Shown here: positions 1 to 9,290 of the stretch, in pieces
How the letters are laid out: every line of letters begins with the position of its first letter
Position numbering within the stretch: the stretch's first letter is position 1
From: Paenibacillus xylanilyticus
GTDB lineage: Bacteria > Bacillota > Bacilli > Paenibacillales > Paenibacillaceae
Direction: 5' to 3'
NCBI RefSeq assembly: GCF_009664365.1
Contig: NZ_CP044310.1
Span: forward strand, 3,917,001-3,981,000
Length of the DNA stretch: 64,000 bases
The notes under the pieces: generated by a model
What the model was told of the DNA's origin: nothing
Seen by the model: only the letters and a program-made list of their open reading frames with translations
Database searches by the model: none
Translations under genes and position numbers: made by a program

Positions 1-16
1 TTGATTATCCGTAGAC

Positions 17-39
17 AAAAAGCCACGGTTTACGTGACT
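17..39 (-). terminator. Rho-independent terminator of the serine hydrolase gene
   Basis: On the minus strand a 7-bp stem (AGTCACG with CGTGGCT, one G-U pair) is followed by five T residues. It lies about 30 bases past the stop codon of the serine hydrolase gene, as expected for its terminator. Confidence 0.65.
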
Positions 40-70
40 TTCTGTCCGTTTCAATGATTATTTCCGTTGT

Positions 71-2167
71 TTAATTCTCGATGCTGGCGAGTGTAATTTC
101 AAATGATGAACCGATATCACCAGCAAAAACAAGGGTGCCATTCTTAGGAAGAACTACCTCGTTTTGACCGCTGACCACGGTGTGATTAATGGAAATACCC
201 GCTTGATTATACACGGTAAAAGCACCTTTTGAAGGCATTTGGACCGTCATAATCTTACCTGCGGCTTTCGCCGGGATCGAGTACCAAGTGGCATAACCAT
301 TCGTCTGGATCGTTGTCTTCGACTGATTTCCGGAATAGAGCGCCTTCACTGCGTCCTGGCTCGCATAAACTTTGCCCCCTGCTGAGACATATTCCACTCC
401 GTTTTCCTTGAAGAATTCGTATTCCATCGTATCACGACCGGCCAAACCGGGGATTTGCAGCTCGTTCACAGCGAGGTTGGCATCTATGATTGTATTGGTG
501 TATACCAAGCCTGGCATCTCGTCAGAGAGACGAATCGGGATGATCGGTGTAGCACTGTCATATACCGTTGAAGTGTATTTCTCGTTCACAAGAAAGTAAT
601 TCTTACCTTCACGTTTCTGCCAGGCTGCCGCTACATCCGGGGACAATTCACTCGTTTCCAGCTTCTCAGCCTTATATTCGGAAGAAGCGATCTGCCCAAG
701 CCCAGGCATGGACTGATACGAGCGTGACCATAAATAGATATTCCCGTTATCTTCTTCAACGAACATCAATTTTTCCGTACCTTCATCGTTGGTAAAAGTT
801 CCATCTGTGGTATATGTGTACTTTTGTTCAGCACTATTCGGTGTTAAAGGCGCGGACAAATTTAGTTGTCCATCAGCCTGCACATCAATATTCAGTAGCG
901 AGCTGGCTCCACCTCCATAGATGCCCGAATACGCTGATAATCCCTTAGGCATCGTTGCGCTTACAGGCGTCCCGAATGACTTATCCGGCTTTCGTTCCGT
1001 AATGATATCCTTCTCCTCAAGTGCACCAAGCAGCAGTTCCGTTGCAATCAATTGATCCATTGTGCTTGTTCCTCCCGATGAGGTGACGGCTGCAGCCATG
1101 TTGTATTCCGGAAGCACAATTAAAGAGGAATGATACGAAATCGTATTTCCGCCTTTGGCAACGGCCTGGATGCCATATTCATTGAAAGGGAAAAGGTTTA
1201 CACTATCCCAGCCCAAGCCATAAGAAATGGACGAATCTGCATCTTCCGGCCACATGCCATTCTTGTATTCTTCTGCTGCCATGGCTTCTGCCGATTCACT
1301 CGAGAGAATACCTTTGACCTCTCCCGTGAAAATTTGCGCAAATTGAACCAAGTCTTCGGCTGTGGAATAAATGCCTCCCGAAGCAATCATATTTGTGTTT
1401 TCTTGTGGAAGTTGTCCGTTGTGCAGGGCTGAATACGTCACGGCCATTTTGTTGTCACTAATCAGATCCTGTGGCGTTTTGGTGTTGTTCATACCCAAAG
1501 GCTCGGTAATATAGTGGTGCATGTATGCAGTAAAACTCATTCCACTAATTCGCTCAACCAGAATCTCGGCTAACGAAAAGCCGTCGTTACTGTAAACCGA
1601 ATATGCTCCGGGGTCTGCCTTCAGCTTTTGCGTTGCGAGTTGATCCAACAATGTATCATGTGCGTAAGTATCGTTATCCCCGAACAGGATCGCACTGCTG
1701 CTTGAAGTTCCAGGAAGTCCGGAGGAATGATTCAACAGCATTCGCGCCGTGATTTCTTTGTAACGTTCATCCTCCATTTTGAAATCAGGGACATAATGTA
1801 TGACTGGTACATCCAGATCAATTTCCCCTTCATCGACCAGCTTCATCACAGCAGTAGTAACTACCATTTTGCTAGTTGAACCTATGCCATAGATCGTATC
1901 TGCGGTGAGAGGTACAGCGTTATTCATGTCATTCTTGCCGGCTTGCCCGGAAATTACGATTTCACCATCATGTATGAGTGCATATTGCACGCTTGTTGTG
2001 CCATAGTTATCGGTAAGAATTTGGGCTTTCTCCATCACTGCTTTTTTAGTCATCTCGTACGTAACATCGTTGACGTTACTTACCGGCTCAGCCATAGCAG
2101 ACATTGGAGCAAGTGTGGTAAACACCAGCGTTACGGCTGTAATTAAAGTTCGTTTCTTGATGGACAA
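71..2167 (-). CDS. Secreted serine hydrolase, class C beta-lactamase / penicillin-binding protein family
   Basis: Exported enzyme of the beta-lactamase-like serine hydrolase family (AmpC, esterase EstB, D-aminopeptidase). The nucleophile motif STSK is near residue 97 and the second motif YSN near residue 192, counted from the chosen start; a G-rich stretch followed by HSS further on may be the third motif. The N-terminus is a signal peptide (KKR, a hydrophobic run, cleavage near AMAE). The start is TTG at 2167 because AGGAG lies 8 bases before it; the ATG three codons upstream touches that site. At 698 residues it is far longer than the roughly 350-residue catalytic domain. The extra C-terminal 300 residues look like beta-rich lipocalin-like or wall-associated modules. 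The true substrate (beta-lactam, D-amino acid peptide or ester) cannot be told from sequence. Confidence 0.8.
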   Translation of the reverse strand: MSIKKRTLITAVTLVFTTLAPMSAMAEPVSNVNDVTYEMTKKAVMEKAQILTDNYGTTSVQYALIHDGEIVISGQAGKNDMNNAVPLTADTIYGIGSTSKMVVTTAVMKLVDEGEIDLDVPVIHYVPDFKMEDERYKEITARMLLNHSSGLPGTSSSSAILFGDNDTYAHDTLLDQLATQKLKADPGAYSVYSNDGFSLAEILVERISGMSFTAYMHHYITEPLGMNNTKTPQDLISDNKMAVTYSALHNGQLPQENTNMIASGGIYSTAEDLVQFAQIFTGEVKGILSSESAEAMAAEEYKNGMWPEDADSSISYGLGWDSVNLFPFNEYGIQAVAKGGNTISYHSSLIVLPEYNMAAAVTSSGGTSTMDQLIATELLLGALEEKDIITERKPDKSFGTPVSATMPKGLSAYSGIYGGGASSLLNIDVQADGQLNLSAPLTPNSAEQKYTYTTDGTFTNDEGTEKLMFVEEDNGNIYLWSRSYQSMPGLGQIASSEYKAEKLETSELSPDVAAAWQKREGKNYFLVNEKYTSTVYDSATPIIPIRLSDEMPGLVYTNTIIDANLAVNELQIPGLAGRDTMEYEFFKENGVEYVSAGGKVYASQDAVKALYSGNQSKTTIQTNGYATWYSIPAKAAGKIMTVQMPSKGAFTVYNQAGISINHTVVSGQNEVVLPKNGTLVFAGDIGSSFEITLASIEN

Positions 2168-2280
2168 AATTATCATCTCCTGTTTTTTTCTGTGTTGGCT
2201 ACCATCAGGTGGCGTCTAGATAAGTGTACTTAAGGAAAATGTACTGCCCGTGTCATCCATATGAACTGAACATGAACTAC

Positions 2281-2301
2281 AAAAAAAGCCGCGAATGCGG
2301 C
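2281..2301 (-). terminator. Rho-independent terminator hairpin
   Basis: Perfect 5-bp stem GCCGC/GCGGC with a 4-base loop, followed on the minus strand by seven T residues. It lies between the MFS gene and the serine hydrolase, downstream of a first terminator, so the transcript it ends is unclear. Confidence 0.7.
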
Positions 2302-2491
2302 ACTATCATGACACCCATCAACGTCGTTATTGAAGTTTCCAAATATGGATACAATCTACTCTGATTCTACTTTCGTTAGATTCTCGAATATTTTTTGTTG
2401 ACTTTTACTCATGGATAATGAAGTTCGTTTTAACATTTGGGGAGTGCAAGTGCAGCTTGATTGCAGGTCGAAACAAGGTACGGAAAATGGT

Positions 2492-2535
2492 TTTATTATT
2501 GTGAATTTTTCATATGTTGAAATATTGTAATTATA
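2492..2535 (+). repeat. 44-bp direct repeat, copy 1
   Basis: Matches positions 4058-4101 in the same orientation at 41 of 44 bases. The core reads TGAATTTTTCATATGTTGAA. A partial third copy, TGAATTTTTCATAT, lies at 2584-2597 at the end of the MFS gene. The two main copies bracket the MFS transporter gene. Confidence 0.9.
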
Positions 2536-2540
2536 GAGCT

Positions 2541-2585
2541 AAAAAAGAACCTTCGGAATCACATTAAAGTGATTTGAAGGTTCTT
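2541..2585 (-). terminator. Rho-independent terminator of the MFS gene
   Basis: Long hairpin with arms AAGAACCTTC / GAAGGTTCTT plus an inner AATCAC/GTGATT pairing, followed by six T residues on the minus strand. It starts 24 bases after the MFS stop codon. Confidence 0.85.
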
Positions 2586-2608
2586 GAATTTTTCATATAC
2601 GCATCCGA

Positions 2609-3853
2609 CTAGTTTCCCAGTGCGTTTTCCATCGTTTGTTGCTGTTCTCTCGCCTGTAATCGTTGATGTGCTATCCACAAAAAAGGCAATCCGCATACAG
2701 CACTTATTGCAATTGGTGCAAAGACAAGCATTGGCTCGTTAGCCCCGAAGCTGTCCAGCAAAAAGCCGCCCAGGATTGGAGCACTGACATTGCCCAGATT
2801 GTTGAATCCGATCATGCCGAAATATGTGCCTTTCAGTTCCGGCTTCGCAATCCGATCCACCAGAACATCCATCAGCGTAAACATGAGTACTTCGCCTACC
2901 GTAAAAATAACAACTGCCGCCACCAGCATCCATGGACTTTGTGCCAATCCAAACAGCAGCAGACTGACAGCTACCATAATATTGCCTGTAATGAGCGGTA
3001 CTACAGGTGGAAAGCGACTCGCGATACGAACCACCGGAAATTGAACGGCGAGAACAACCACTGCGTTTAAGGAAAGCATGTATCCAAACCATTTCGCACC
3101 ATCTGTCATATTCGGGTTAATCGCCATGAACTGAGGTAGCGTCGAGCTAAAGTGTCCGTACCCGAGCACACAAAAAATAGTCCCAATCAAAACAAACATA
3201 AAAACAGGATCTCCACTTGTAATGCGGAATGCTTGTTTCAAACGGATCGGCTCCGCTGTCCCCGTGCTCTGCTCGTCCTGCTTCAGAGGATGAAGAATAA
3301 ACTGAATTATTAATAGAATACCGTAAGCTATGTATACTCCTCCAGCCACCAGAAAGGACAAATTGGAATCCGATAATCCCAAATACAGTCCCAGCAGCGG
3401 TCCGAACACAACACCCAGGTTTATCGCTGCATACCTCAGATTGAATACAAGCAGCTTGTTTGACGGTGGTGTGATATCCGATAACAACGCCCTGGATGTC
3501 GGTTCAAATAACGCCCGGCAAATGCCGTTAAGTGCATTCATGATAAAGAACAGCCAGATCTGGTCCGATAGGGCAAACCCTATAAATACGAGCGCCCAGC
3601 CAAATACTGACATGAACAACACTTTCTTACGACCAATCCGGTCAGAGATGTACCCCCCATAGAAACTGGCAAAAACACCGACGAGCGCGCTCACGGCCAC
3701 GATTATGCCTGTCTGAGTTGGCGAAGCCCCCATCTGCTGTGTCAAATAGATGGACAGAAATGGAATGCTCATTGAAGTTGCCATACGTCCAAAGATGGTA
3801 CCGACGATAATCGTCCATGCCAATGGATGAATTTGTTTTAACTGTGAAGCCAT
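2609..3853 (-). CDS. MFS transporter, drug:H+ antiporter type
   Basis: Cytoplasmic-membrane secondary transporter of the major facilitator superfamily, 414 residues with about 12 hydrophobic segments. The loop between segments 2 and 3 carries the classical motif A, GGYISDRIGRKK, near residues 66-77. Overall character resembles bacterial multidrug exporters of the MdtH/YfmO kind, but the substrate cannot be assigned. The ATG start has a GGGGGAA ribosome binding site about 9 bases upstream. It is monocistronic: its own terminator follows, and the upstream gene has a terminator too. The gene is bracketed by two copies of a 44-base repeat. Confidence 0.82.
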   Translation of the reverse strand: MASQLKQIHPLAWTIIVGTIFGRMATSMSIPFLSIYLTQQMGASPTQTGIIVAVSALVGVFASFYGGYISDRIGRKKVLFMSVFGWALVFIGFALSDQIWLFFIMNALNGICRALFEPTSRALLSDITPPSNKLLVFNLRYAAINLGVVFGPLLGLYLGLSDSNLSFLVAGGVYIAYGILLIIQFILHPLKQDEQSTGTAEPIRLKQAFRITSGDPVFMFVLIGTIFCVLGYGHFSSTLPQFMAINPNMTDGAKWFGYMLSLNAVVVLAVQFPVVRIASRFPPVVPLITGNIMVAVSLLLFGLAQSPWMLVAAVVIFTVGEVLMFTLMDVLVDRIAKPELKGTYFGMIGFNNLGNVSAPILGGFLLDSFGANEPMLVFAPIAISAVCGLPFLWIAHQRLQAREQQQTMENALGN

Positions 3854-4057
3854 GCTGTTCCCCCTTGTTGACCACTCCTGATTTTACATGTTCTTATAAA
3901 CATATGTATGAATTCTATTATACGGCCCATGGACTTATTAGAGGGACATTTTATTTAGTAAACAGACTTGACTTTTTACGTTTAGGCTTAATCCTCACTC
4001 TTTTTTTCGTCAAAGGCTTACACGGTATCTATATCTCGTGCAGATACACAGATAATG

Positions 4058-4101
4058 TTTATTATTCTGAATTTTTCATATGTTGAAATATTATAATTAT
4101 T
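4058..4101 (+). repeat. 44-bp direct repeat, copy 2
   Basis: Same orientation as 2492-2535 with three mismatches. It overlaps a near-palindromic AT-rich stretch at its right end. Confidence 0.9.
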
Positions 4102-4179
4102 ATATTTTCAAAATTTTCTTCTATTGTTTTGGCAGGTATGTCTCCTTTAACTTTGGAGCTTGGAAGCTTGGATTTCATT

Positions 4180-4200
4180 AAAAAAACCGCCCGAGGGCGG
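4180..4200 (-). terminator. Rho-independent terminator of the aldo/keto reductase gene
   Basis: Perfect 6-bp GC stem CCGCCC/GGGCGG with a 2-base loop, followed by a run of T residues on the minus strand, 50 bases past the stop codon. Confidence 0.85.
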
Positions 4201-4249
4201 CTTTCAAAAGTCGACGGTTCTCTGTCGAACCGTTCGCTCCATTCTTTCA

Positions 4250-5146
4250 TTACGTACGTCCGGTCCAATCCGCTCCGGCAACTTCCTTCCATCTTGTTCT
4301 GATTTCATCGTACAGTTCCTGCGGAAGAGCCCCTTTGGCGACCAGATCAGCATTTTGCTGCCACCGGTTGGGCTTCGTTGTTCCAACAATAGCCGTATCG
4401 ACTCCCTCCGTACTTAACGTGAAACGAAGGGCCGTTTCAACCGCCGCTTGTACATCATTACCTGCAAGAAAACCGTAGCCCAGCTCCTGCAACCGTCTCC
4501 AATATACGAATGGATAGGCATCTTCGGGGAGCGTGTCAAACGTCCATGCCGCATTGGCAATCGGTCGTTTGGCAATGACGCCCATGTTTCTTTTTCTCGC
4601 CTCCGGCAATGTCAAATCAATCGCTTCCTGGTCTGCAATATTTAGCGAAGTTTCCAAACTGTCGAACACCCCGGTTTCAATCGCGTATAGCGCGTCCGTT
4701 TTGTCCCCACTGTACCCGATAAACCTGGTCTTTCCGGCTTCCTTGGCGCGCTGCAGCACTTCAATTACCGCCCCTTGCCGAAGAATTTCTTCAGAGCAGC
4801 TATGCAAATGAATGACATCCACATACTCCGTTTTGAGTCTTCTCAGGCTGCGGTCAATCGTTTGCTCCAGCACCTTGGCGTCCCAATCAGGTCCATCCAC
4901 CCCGGCAGCATGTCCGCATTTGGTAAACAAATAATAATCATCACGCCGATGCGAAAGTACATCTCCAATCAGTTCCTCACTGTTCCCATAACATTCGGCG
5001 GTATCAATGACATTCAATCCGGCATCCAAAGCGGTATTCAGAAGTGTTTCCACGTCTTGTTTGGATACGTTGCTTCCGATTTCGGATCCGCCAAATCCGA
5101 GCGTGCTTACTTTCATGCCTGTGTTTCCATATTCGCGCAGTTCCAT
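4250..5146 (-). CDS. Aldo/keto reductase family oxidoreductase
   Basis: NAD(P)H-dependent cytosolic oxidoreductase with the aldo/keto reductase barrel, 298 residues. The catalytic set is visible: Asp48 in VIDTAE, Tyr53 in CYGNS, Lys76 in FTKCG, and a His in VIHLHSC (residues 113/115). The cofactor-binding region near the C-terminus reads TAIVGTTKP. The start is ATG with GAGGAA a few bases upstream. It is a single gene ended by its own terminator. The physiological substrate is unknown; members of this subgroup reduce small aldehydes or keto sugars. Confidence 0.87.
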   Translation of the reverse strand: MELREYGNTGMKVSTLGFGGSEIGSNVSKQDVETLLNTALDAGLNVIDTAECYGNSEELIGDVLSHRRDDYYLFTKCGHAAGVDGPDWDAKVLEQTIDRSLRRLKTEYVDVIHLHSCSEEILRQGAVIEVLQRAKEAGKTRFIGYSGDKTDALYAIETGVFDSLETSLNIADQEAIDLTLPEARKRNMGVIAKRPIANAAWTFDTLPEDAYPFVYWRRLQELGYGFLAGNDVQAAVETALRFTLSTEGVDTAIVGTTKPNRWQQNADLVAKGALPQELYDEIRTRWKEVAGADWTGRT

Positions 5147-5389
5147 GATTGATTCCTCCGAGCTTCGTTAATATAGGTACAACTTATGAAAGATTGACAA
5201 CTTTATGGGTTATTACCCGTTAGACGAACATCGCACCCACTTTAGATCTATTTGTCCAATAAACATTTAAAATCCGTATAAGAAAAGTGCCCTCTGTTCT
5301 TGTCCATGAAATATCGGATCTAATCGTGTCACACGCTCCTAATTCAATCCAATATGTATAGTGACAGTCGATTAGGTCCTCACACACGT

Positions 5390-5887
5390 TTACGTTACAA
5401 AAAACTGGCTCGGATTACCGAGTTCCGGATGAAATTTCTCACGAAATCTTCCTCCTGTGTAGGCTCCAATCACTTTCCTCCAGAACGCCTGAGCGATCAC
5501 ATTGTTGCGCACCTGCGTTACTTTCCATCTTCCCGGAAATCGATGAAACAGCTCATGTGCCGCTTGAGTCCCTATTCCGCTCCGCCGATATTTTTGCATA
5601 ACAAAGAACTCGGTCAAATAATAATCGTTATCCTTACTCCCAGGCTCGAAGCGTTCCACCAGTGCAAAACCGGCCGGGGCTCCATCACACGTGATGAGAA
5701 AAGCAAATTTACGCCCTTCCTCCTCCCAAAATGCTTCCAAACCGGGATACTCCGGAAAAATGCCATTGCTGTCCACATCGATATTCAGGTATTTTGTAAA
5801 ATCATATAGATAAAACTGCATTAAATGCCGAATTACCTGACTCCGTTCCCGGGGAACCAGCTCGATTTGCATATTCATCCGGTTCAC
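5390..5887 (-). CDS. GNAT family N-acetyltransferase
   Basis: Acetyl-CoA-dependent acetyltransferase of the GNAT fold, 165 residues. The acetyl-CoA pyrophosphate-binding motif A is seen as RRSGIGTQAA at residues 101-110, preceded by the beta-4 strand LTEFFV. A strong GAGGAGGTGA ribosome binding site precedes the ATG. It stands alone between the aldo/keto reductase and the divergent recombinase gene, so context gives no substrate. Confidence 0.83.
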   Translation of the reverse strand: MNRMNMQIELVPRERSQVIRHLMQFYLYDFTKYLNIDVDSNGIFPEYPGLEAFWEEEGRKFAFLITCDGAPAGFALVERFEPGSKDNDYYLTEFFVMQKYRRSGIGTQAAHELFHRFPGRWKVTQVRNNVIAQAFWRKVIGAYTGGRFREKFHPELGNPSQFFVT

Positions 5888-6049
5888 CTCCTCTGCTTAA
5901 CTTATACTAGTTACTTTAAAGGTTTGTACCGCGAAGGGCAAGAATACCGCCCTCCTCTGCTCTATTCCGTGAACAGGCTGTGACCAAGCAAATTATGGTA
6001 CACTAGGACATAGACTATTCGAAGAAGAATTAACCAGGAGGTGCCGAAC

Positions 6050-7144
6050 TTGACCAATGTGCAAAAAGAGATTGATCGACGCAAGCTGGATGACAAACTG
6101 CCTTCCATGCCTTGGTTCGTTCAGCAATTCATTGACTATAAGCTTCCCGATTTATCACCTTCTACCCTGCTCGAGTACTTAAGGGATTATGATACTTTTT
6201 TCAGTTGGCTGCGTGCTGAAGGTTTGTCCCAGGCTGAGTCTAACCGCGAAGTGACGTTAACTGAACTCGAAGTATTACGAATGGATTCGGTAACCTCGTT
6301 CCGATTGTTCCTCGCAACTAAACGCGAAGGAGCCAATTCGAGAATTACAGTATCCCGCAAACTGTCCTCTCTGCGCTCCCTCTTTCATTATTTGAGCCAA
6401 ATTGCCGAAGATGAAGATTTCTATCCGCTGCTGAAACGCAATATTATGGCCAAGATTGAGATCAAACGCACACATAAGCCAAAGGACACCGCGGCGAAGC
6501 TCAAAGGAAAACTATTAGAGGATGAGGAGCTGCTTGAGTTTATCGGATATATCCTCGAGGGATATGCAGTCGATATGCAAAAAAACAAACAAGCCCTCTA
6601 TTCCCATGAACTCAACAAAGAACGGGATGCTTGCATCGCCAGTCTTATTCTCAATTCCGGACTACGTGTATCCGAAGTGGTTAACCTGAATGTTGATGAT
6701 CTGGATTTGAACAACAAATTGTTATATGTTTACCGCAAAGGTAACAATGATGAAACGTTCAAAACACCCGTATATTTCAGGGAGCAAGCCAAGGATGAAC
6801 TAGCCAACTACATGCAGCTCCGGCAATCAAGATATCGCACACCCAAACGGGAAAAAGGATTATTCATTGCGCTTCGTAACGGTGAATCCGAAGGCAGCCG
6901 AATGACCAAACGAGCGATTCAAGCCATGATTATGAAATATGCCAAATGTTTTGGCAAACCGTATCTGACGGTGCATAAACTGCGGCATTCCTTTGCGACA
7001 GACTATTACCTGCAAAACGACATCTATAAAACAAAGGAACAGCTTGGGCATGCTTCGACAGAAACGACCGAAATCTATGCACATCTTACGGACAAAACGA
7101 TGTCTGAAGCCATTGAGCGTCGTTCGGAAGGTACGGGGTCATAG
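6050..7144 (+). CDS. xerS: Tyrosine recombinase, XerS type
   Basis: Site-specific recombinase of the tyrosine integrase family, 364 residues. The full catalytic set is present: Arg in SGLRVSEV (about 206), Lys in YRKGNN (230), HKLRHS giving His309 and Arg312, His in LGHAS (334) and the nucleophile Tyr in TEIYAHL (343). The N-terminal 150 residues form a SAM-like core-binding domain. The long spacer between the two domains and the length match the XerS group known from streptococci for chromosome dimer resolution, rather than the roughly 300-residue XerC/XerD. The start is TTG at 6050 because AGGAGGTG (6036-6043) sits 7 bases upstream; the in-frame GTG at 6041 lies inside that site. No phage or integron genes are near, which favours a housekeeping role. 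Confidence 0.85.
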   Translation: MTNVQKEIDRRKLDDKLPSMPWFVQQFIDYKLPDLSPSTLLEYLRDYDTFFSWLRAEGLSQAESNREVTLTELEVLRMDSVTSFRLFLATKREGANSRITVSRKLSSLRSLFHYLSQIAEDEDFYPLLKRNIMAKIEIKRTHKPKDTAAKLKGKLLEDEELLEFIGYILEGYAVDMQKNKQALYSHELNKERDACIASLILNSGLRVSEVVNLNVDDLDLNNKLLYVYRKGNNDETFKTPVYFREQAKDELANYMQLRQSRYRTPKREKGLFIALRNGESEGSRMTKRAIQAMIMKYAKCFGKPYLTVHKLRHSFATDYYLQNDIYKTKEQLGHASTETTEIYAHLTDKTMSEAIERRSEGTGS

Positions 7145-7163
7145 GAGACACCCATACCAATTA

Positions 7164-7213
7164 AACAGCGGATACTTTTTACTGATAACCAGTAAGAATA
7201 TCCGCTGTTTTTC
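7164..7213 (+). terminator. Rho-independent terminator after xerS
   Basis: An 11-bp perfect stem AACAGCGGATA / TATCCGCTGTT, with a loop that itself can fold, ends in five T residues. It begins 20 bases past the stop codon and separates xerS from the convergent mobB. Confidence 0.85.
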
Positions 7214-7304
7214 GCTTATTCAATATAGTAATGATAACGAATACGGTAGAATTTGCTGATATGAAACTGCATTATTCTTTCGATCACACCAAATACTTTC
7301 CGGC

Positions 7305-7850
7305 TTATGACTGCGCTAAATTCACATGTTCCAGCAACCATCGGGCAATAAGTTCCGGTTCCTGCACAGCGTGCCAAACCACTTCGCTTATCAGATCAGG
7401 TTCACTCCCCGCAGCATGCAAGGTTTCTCTCGGAAACCAGGAAATAACCGCCATCACTCCCTTTAGCTTCTGAAGTATAGCGACATGCTGTTCCTCACGA
7501 ATCATCACCAGTTTGGGGTAAGGTGCTGCTTTGTATCCTTCGATCAGAATCCAGTCATAATCCGATAGACGACTCAGCATCGTCTCCAGACTGGTTGGCT
7601 GCTGCTCGATGACAGCCGTTCGCTTCTCCGACATTACTACCACGGCGGAGGCTCCCGCCTGATGGAAACGATATGAATCGGTTCCTTCATGATCCATCTG
7701 GAAATGATCGTGTCCATCATGCTTAATGACGGCAACCCGTAACCCCTCCGAAGAAAGATATCTCGTGAGTTCTGCAGTTAAGGTGCTTTTCCCCGTATTT
7801 TTGTATCCTACGATCTGCACAATGTGTGGAAGTGTCCTCTTGTTGACCAT
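7305..7850 (-). CDS. mobB: Molybdopterin-guanine dinucleotide biosynthesis protein MobB
   Basis: GTP-binding adapter for attaching GMP to molybdenum cofactor, 181 residues. The Walker A motif GYKNTGKST is at residues 15-23 and the typical IKHDGHDHF segment follows. It lies 5 bases after the moeA stop codon, so the two are co-transcribed. No mobA or moaABCDE genes are in the window. The gene ends convergently with xerS. Confidence 0.9.
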   Translation of the reverse strand: MVNKRTLPHIVQIVGYKNTGKSTLTAELTRYLSSEGLRVAVIKHDGHDHFQMDHEGTDSYRFHQAGASAVVVMSEKRTAVIEQQPTSLETMLSRLSDYDWILIEGYKAAPYPKLVMIREEQHVAILQKLKGVMAVISWFPRETLHAAGSEPDLISEVVWHAVQEPELIARWLLEHVNLAQS

Positions 7851-7855
7851 GAGCC

Positions 7856-9151
7856 CTACCTCACCTGTCCACTTGGCAGCTTGAGTATGTGTACTTGTTC
7901 TCCTGCAGCAATCCCTTTCTTGTCAGGCGGAATGATGATCAGACAATCACTGTCCTTGATGGTAATCATGACGCTGGACTCATCCACTCTTGACGCAGCA
8001 GGCTTCGCATATACCCTGCCATCCCGAATCTCTGTGCGCCCCCGTACGAATCGCGTAAAATTGTTCACTTTTGTATATTCTTGATCCAGGGTCGCTGTCC
8101 ACTCATCCAAATAAGGCCGGGAATCGTTTTGCATCATACGAATGGTAGGCCGTACGAACAGTCCGAATCCTACAAAACAAGCTCCCGGGTTACCGGATAG
8201 GGCAAATAGCAACTTCCCACTAACAACCGCAGCTGTCGTAACACTTCCTGGTCTCATCGTCACTTTATTAAACAGCATCTCCATGTTGCCTTCCCGTACC
8301 AGATCACCCATAATGTCATAATCCCCAACCGAGACGCCTCCTGTGGTGACGACAATATCGTTATGCTCGACTGCTTCTGCCAGTTTAGCACGAGCCGTAT
8401 CCACATCATCGGCTATGGATCCATACATCACAGGTTCAGCACCTGCCTCCACGACCAAGGAACGGAGCATATGACTGTTGCTGTTACGAATGCGTCCAGG
8501 CTGCAAAGGCTCATGCACCTCCAGCAATTCCGTTCCCGTTGCAAAAATGGCGACTTTTGGACGTCTAAATACCGGTACATCGGCCACACCAAAAGTAGCC
8601 AATACGGATTGTTCTCCTGCCTGGATGATCGTTCCGGCTTCAAGCAGCAGTTGACCTTCCTGAACCTCCAGTCCAATTGGCGTTATATTGGCATTGGGCT
8701 GGATATGGCGTTTCAATGCAATCCATTGTTCTCCATCCTGTTCCCTGCTTTCGGTCATCTCCAGCATAACAACGGCATCTGCTCCTTCAGGCACTTGTGC
8801 ACCTGTCATGATCCGCGCAGTGGTACCTGGAGTGATGGGTACATCCGATGTATATCCACATGGAATTTCATCAACGACTCGCAGCCAGACCTGTTCATCG
8901 CTGGTCGCATGAGTTGTGTCACTGCTGACAATGGCATAACCATCCATACCTGACCTTCTGAAGAAAGGGTATGGATGCGGAGCATGAATCGTTTCTGCCA
9001 GCGTTCGTCCATGCGCAGATTCCAAGGTTACTTTTTCAACTAAAGCTGTAGTAACATGAGGTGATATTCTGGCCTGAGCAGCCTCGACCTGCACGGCTGT
9101 ACGGTTGAATTTGCCACTTGTCATATCATCTGAATGTGTATTGATTCTCAA
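7856..9151 (-). CDS. moeA: Molybdopterin molybdenumtransferase MoeA
   Basis: Inserts molybdate into adenylylated molybdopterin to give active molybdenum cofactor. 431 residues from the chosen TTG start; AAGGAGGT lies 9 bases upstream of that TTG, while the longer frame back to 9241 adds 30 residues without family character. Visible hallmarks are SGMDGYA near the N-terminus, PITPGTTARIMTGA, and the MogA-like core TGGVSVGDYD with FALSGNPGA. First gene of a moeA-mobB operon, read divergently from the small HNH gene. Confidence 0.92.
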   Translation of the reverse strand: MRINTHSDDMTSGKFNRTAVQVEAAQARISPHVTTALVEKVTLESAHGRTLAETIHAPHPYPFFRRSGMDGYAIVSSDTTHATSDEQVWLRVVDEIPCGYTSDVPITPGTTARIMTGAQVPEGADAVVMLEMTESREQDGEQWIALKRHIQPNANITPIGLEVQEGQLLLEAGTIIQAGEQSVLATFGVADVPVFRRPKVAIFATGTELLEVHEPLQPGRIRNSNSHMLRSLVVEAGAEPVMYGSIADDVDTARAKLAEAVEHNDIVVTTGGVSVGDYDIMGDLVREGNMEMLFNKVTMRPGSVTTAAVVSGKLLFALSGNPGACFVGFGLFVRPTIRMMQNDSRPYLDEWTATLDQEYTKVNNFTRFVRGRTEIRDGRVYAKPAASRVDESSVMITIKDSDCLIIIPPDKKGIAAGEQVHILKLPSGQVR

Positions 9152-9290
9152 AATGAAACGGACCTCCTTGGGACAGAACTTGTTTAAGAAAGTGTAGCGT
9201 GAAAGCAGGGGTGTGACAAGTACTCGCCTCGCGGGTAACATGAAACTGTGAGCTTATGCCCATAATAGGGGTAAGAACGGAGGAGCAGAT

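Larger units (their letters stand above)
2177..2608. other. Intergenic region with two terminators and one repeat copy
   Basis: This 432-base stretch holds no convincing gene. It contains two minus-strand terminator hairpins (2281-2301 and 2541-2585), one copy of a 44-base direct repeat (2492-2535), and an 18-codon open frame on the minus strand (2356-2412, beginning MSKSQQKIF) that lacks a clear ribosome binding site. Confidence 0.6.
3854..4249. other. AT-rich intergenic region with repeat copy and terminator
   Basis: No gene seen. The region carries the second copy of the 44-base repeat (4058-4101), a PerR-like sequence TTATAATTATTATAT (4091-4105) overlapping its end, and the terminator of the upstream aldo/keto reductase (4180-4200). 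A TATAAT-like element near 3921-3926 on the minus strand could be the -10 box of the MFS gene. Confidence 0.6.

Noticed and set aside
1130..1432. Hundred-codon plus-strand frame inside the serine hydrolase gene
   Set aside because: It is the complementary shadow of a gene with strong family motifs and has no ribosome binding site.
6041..6049. GTG at 6041 as the start of xerS
   Set aside because: It lies inside the AGGAGGTG ribosome binding site; the TTG at 6050 has the proper spacing.
9244..9275. Second sigma-W-like promoter before the HNH gene (TGAAAC at 9240-9245)
   Set aside because: Sixteen bases later the sequence is TAAT and not CGTA, so it fails the consensus. A similar TGAAAC before the deacetylase gene fails in the same way.
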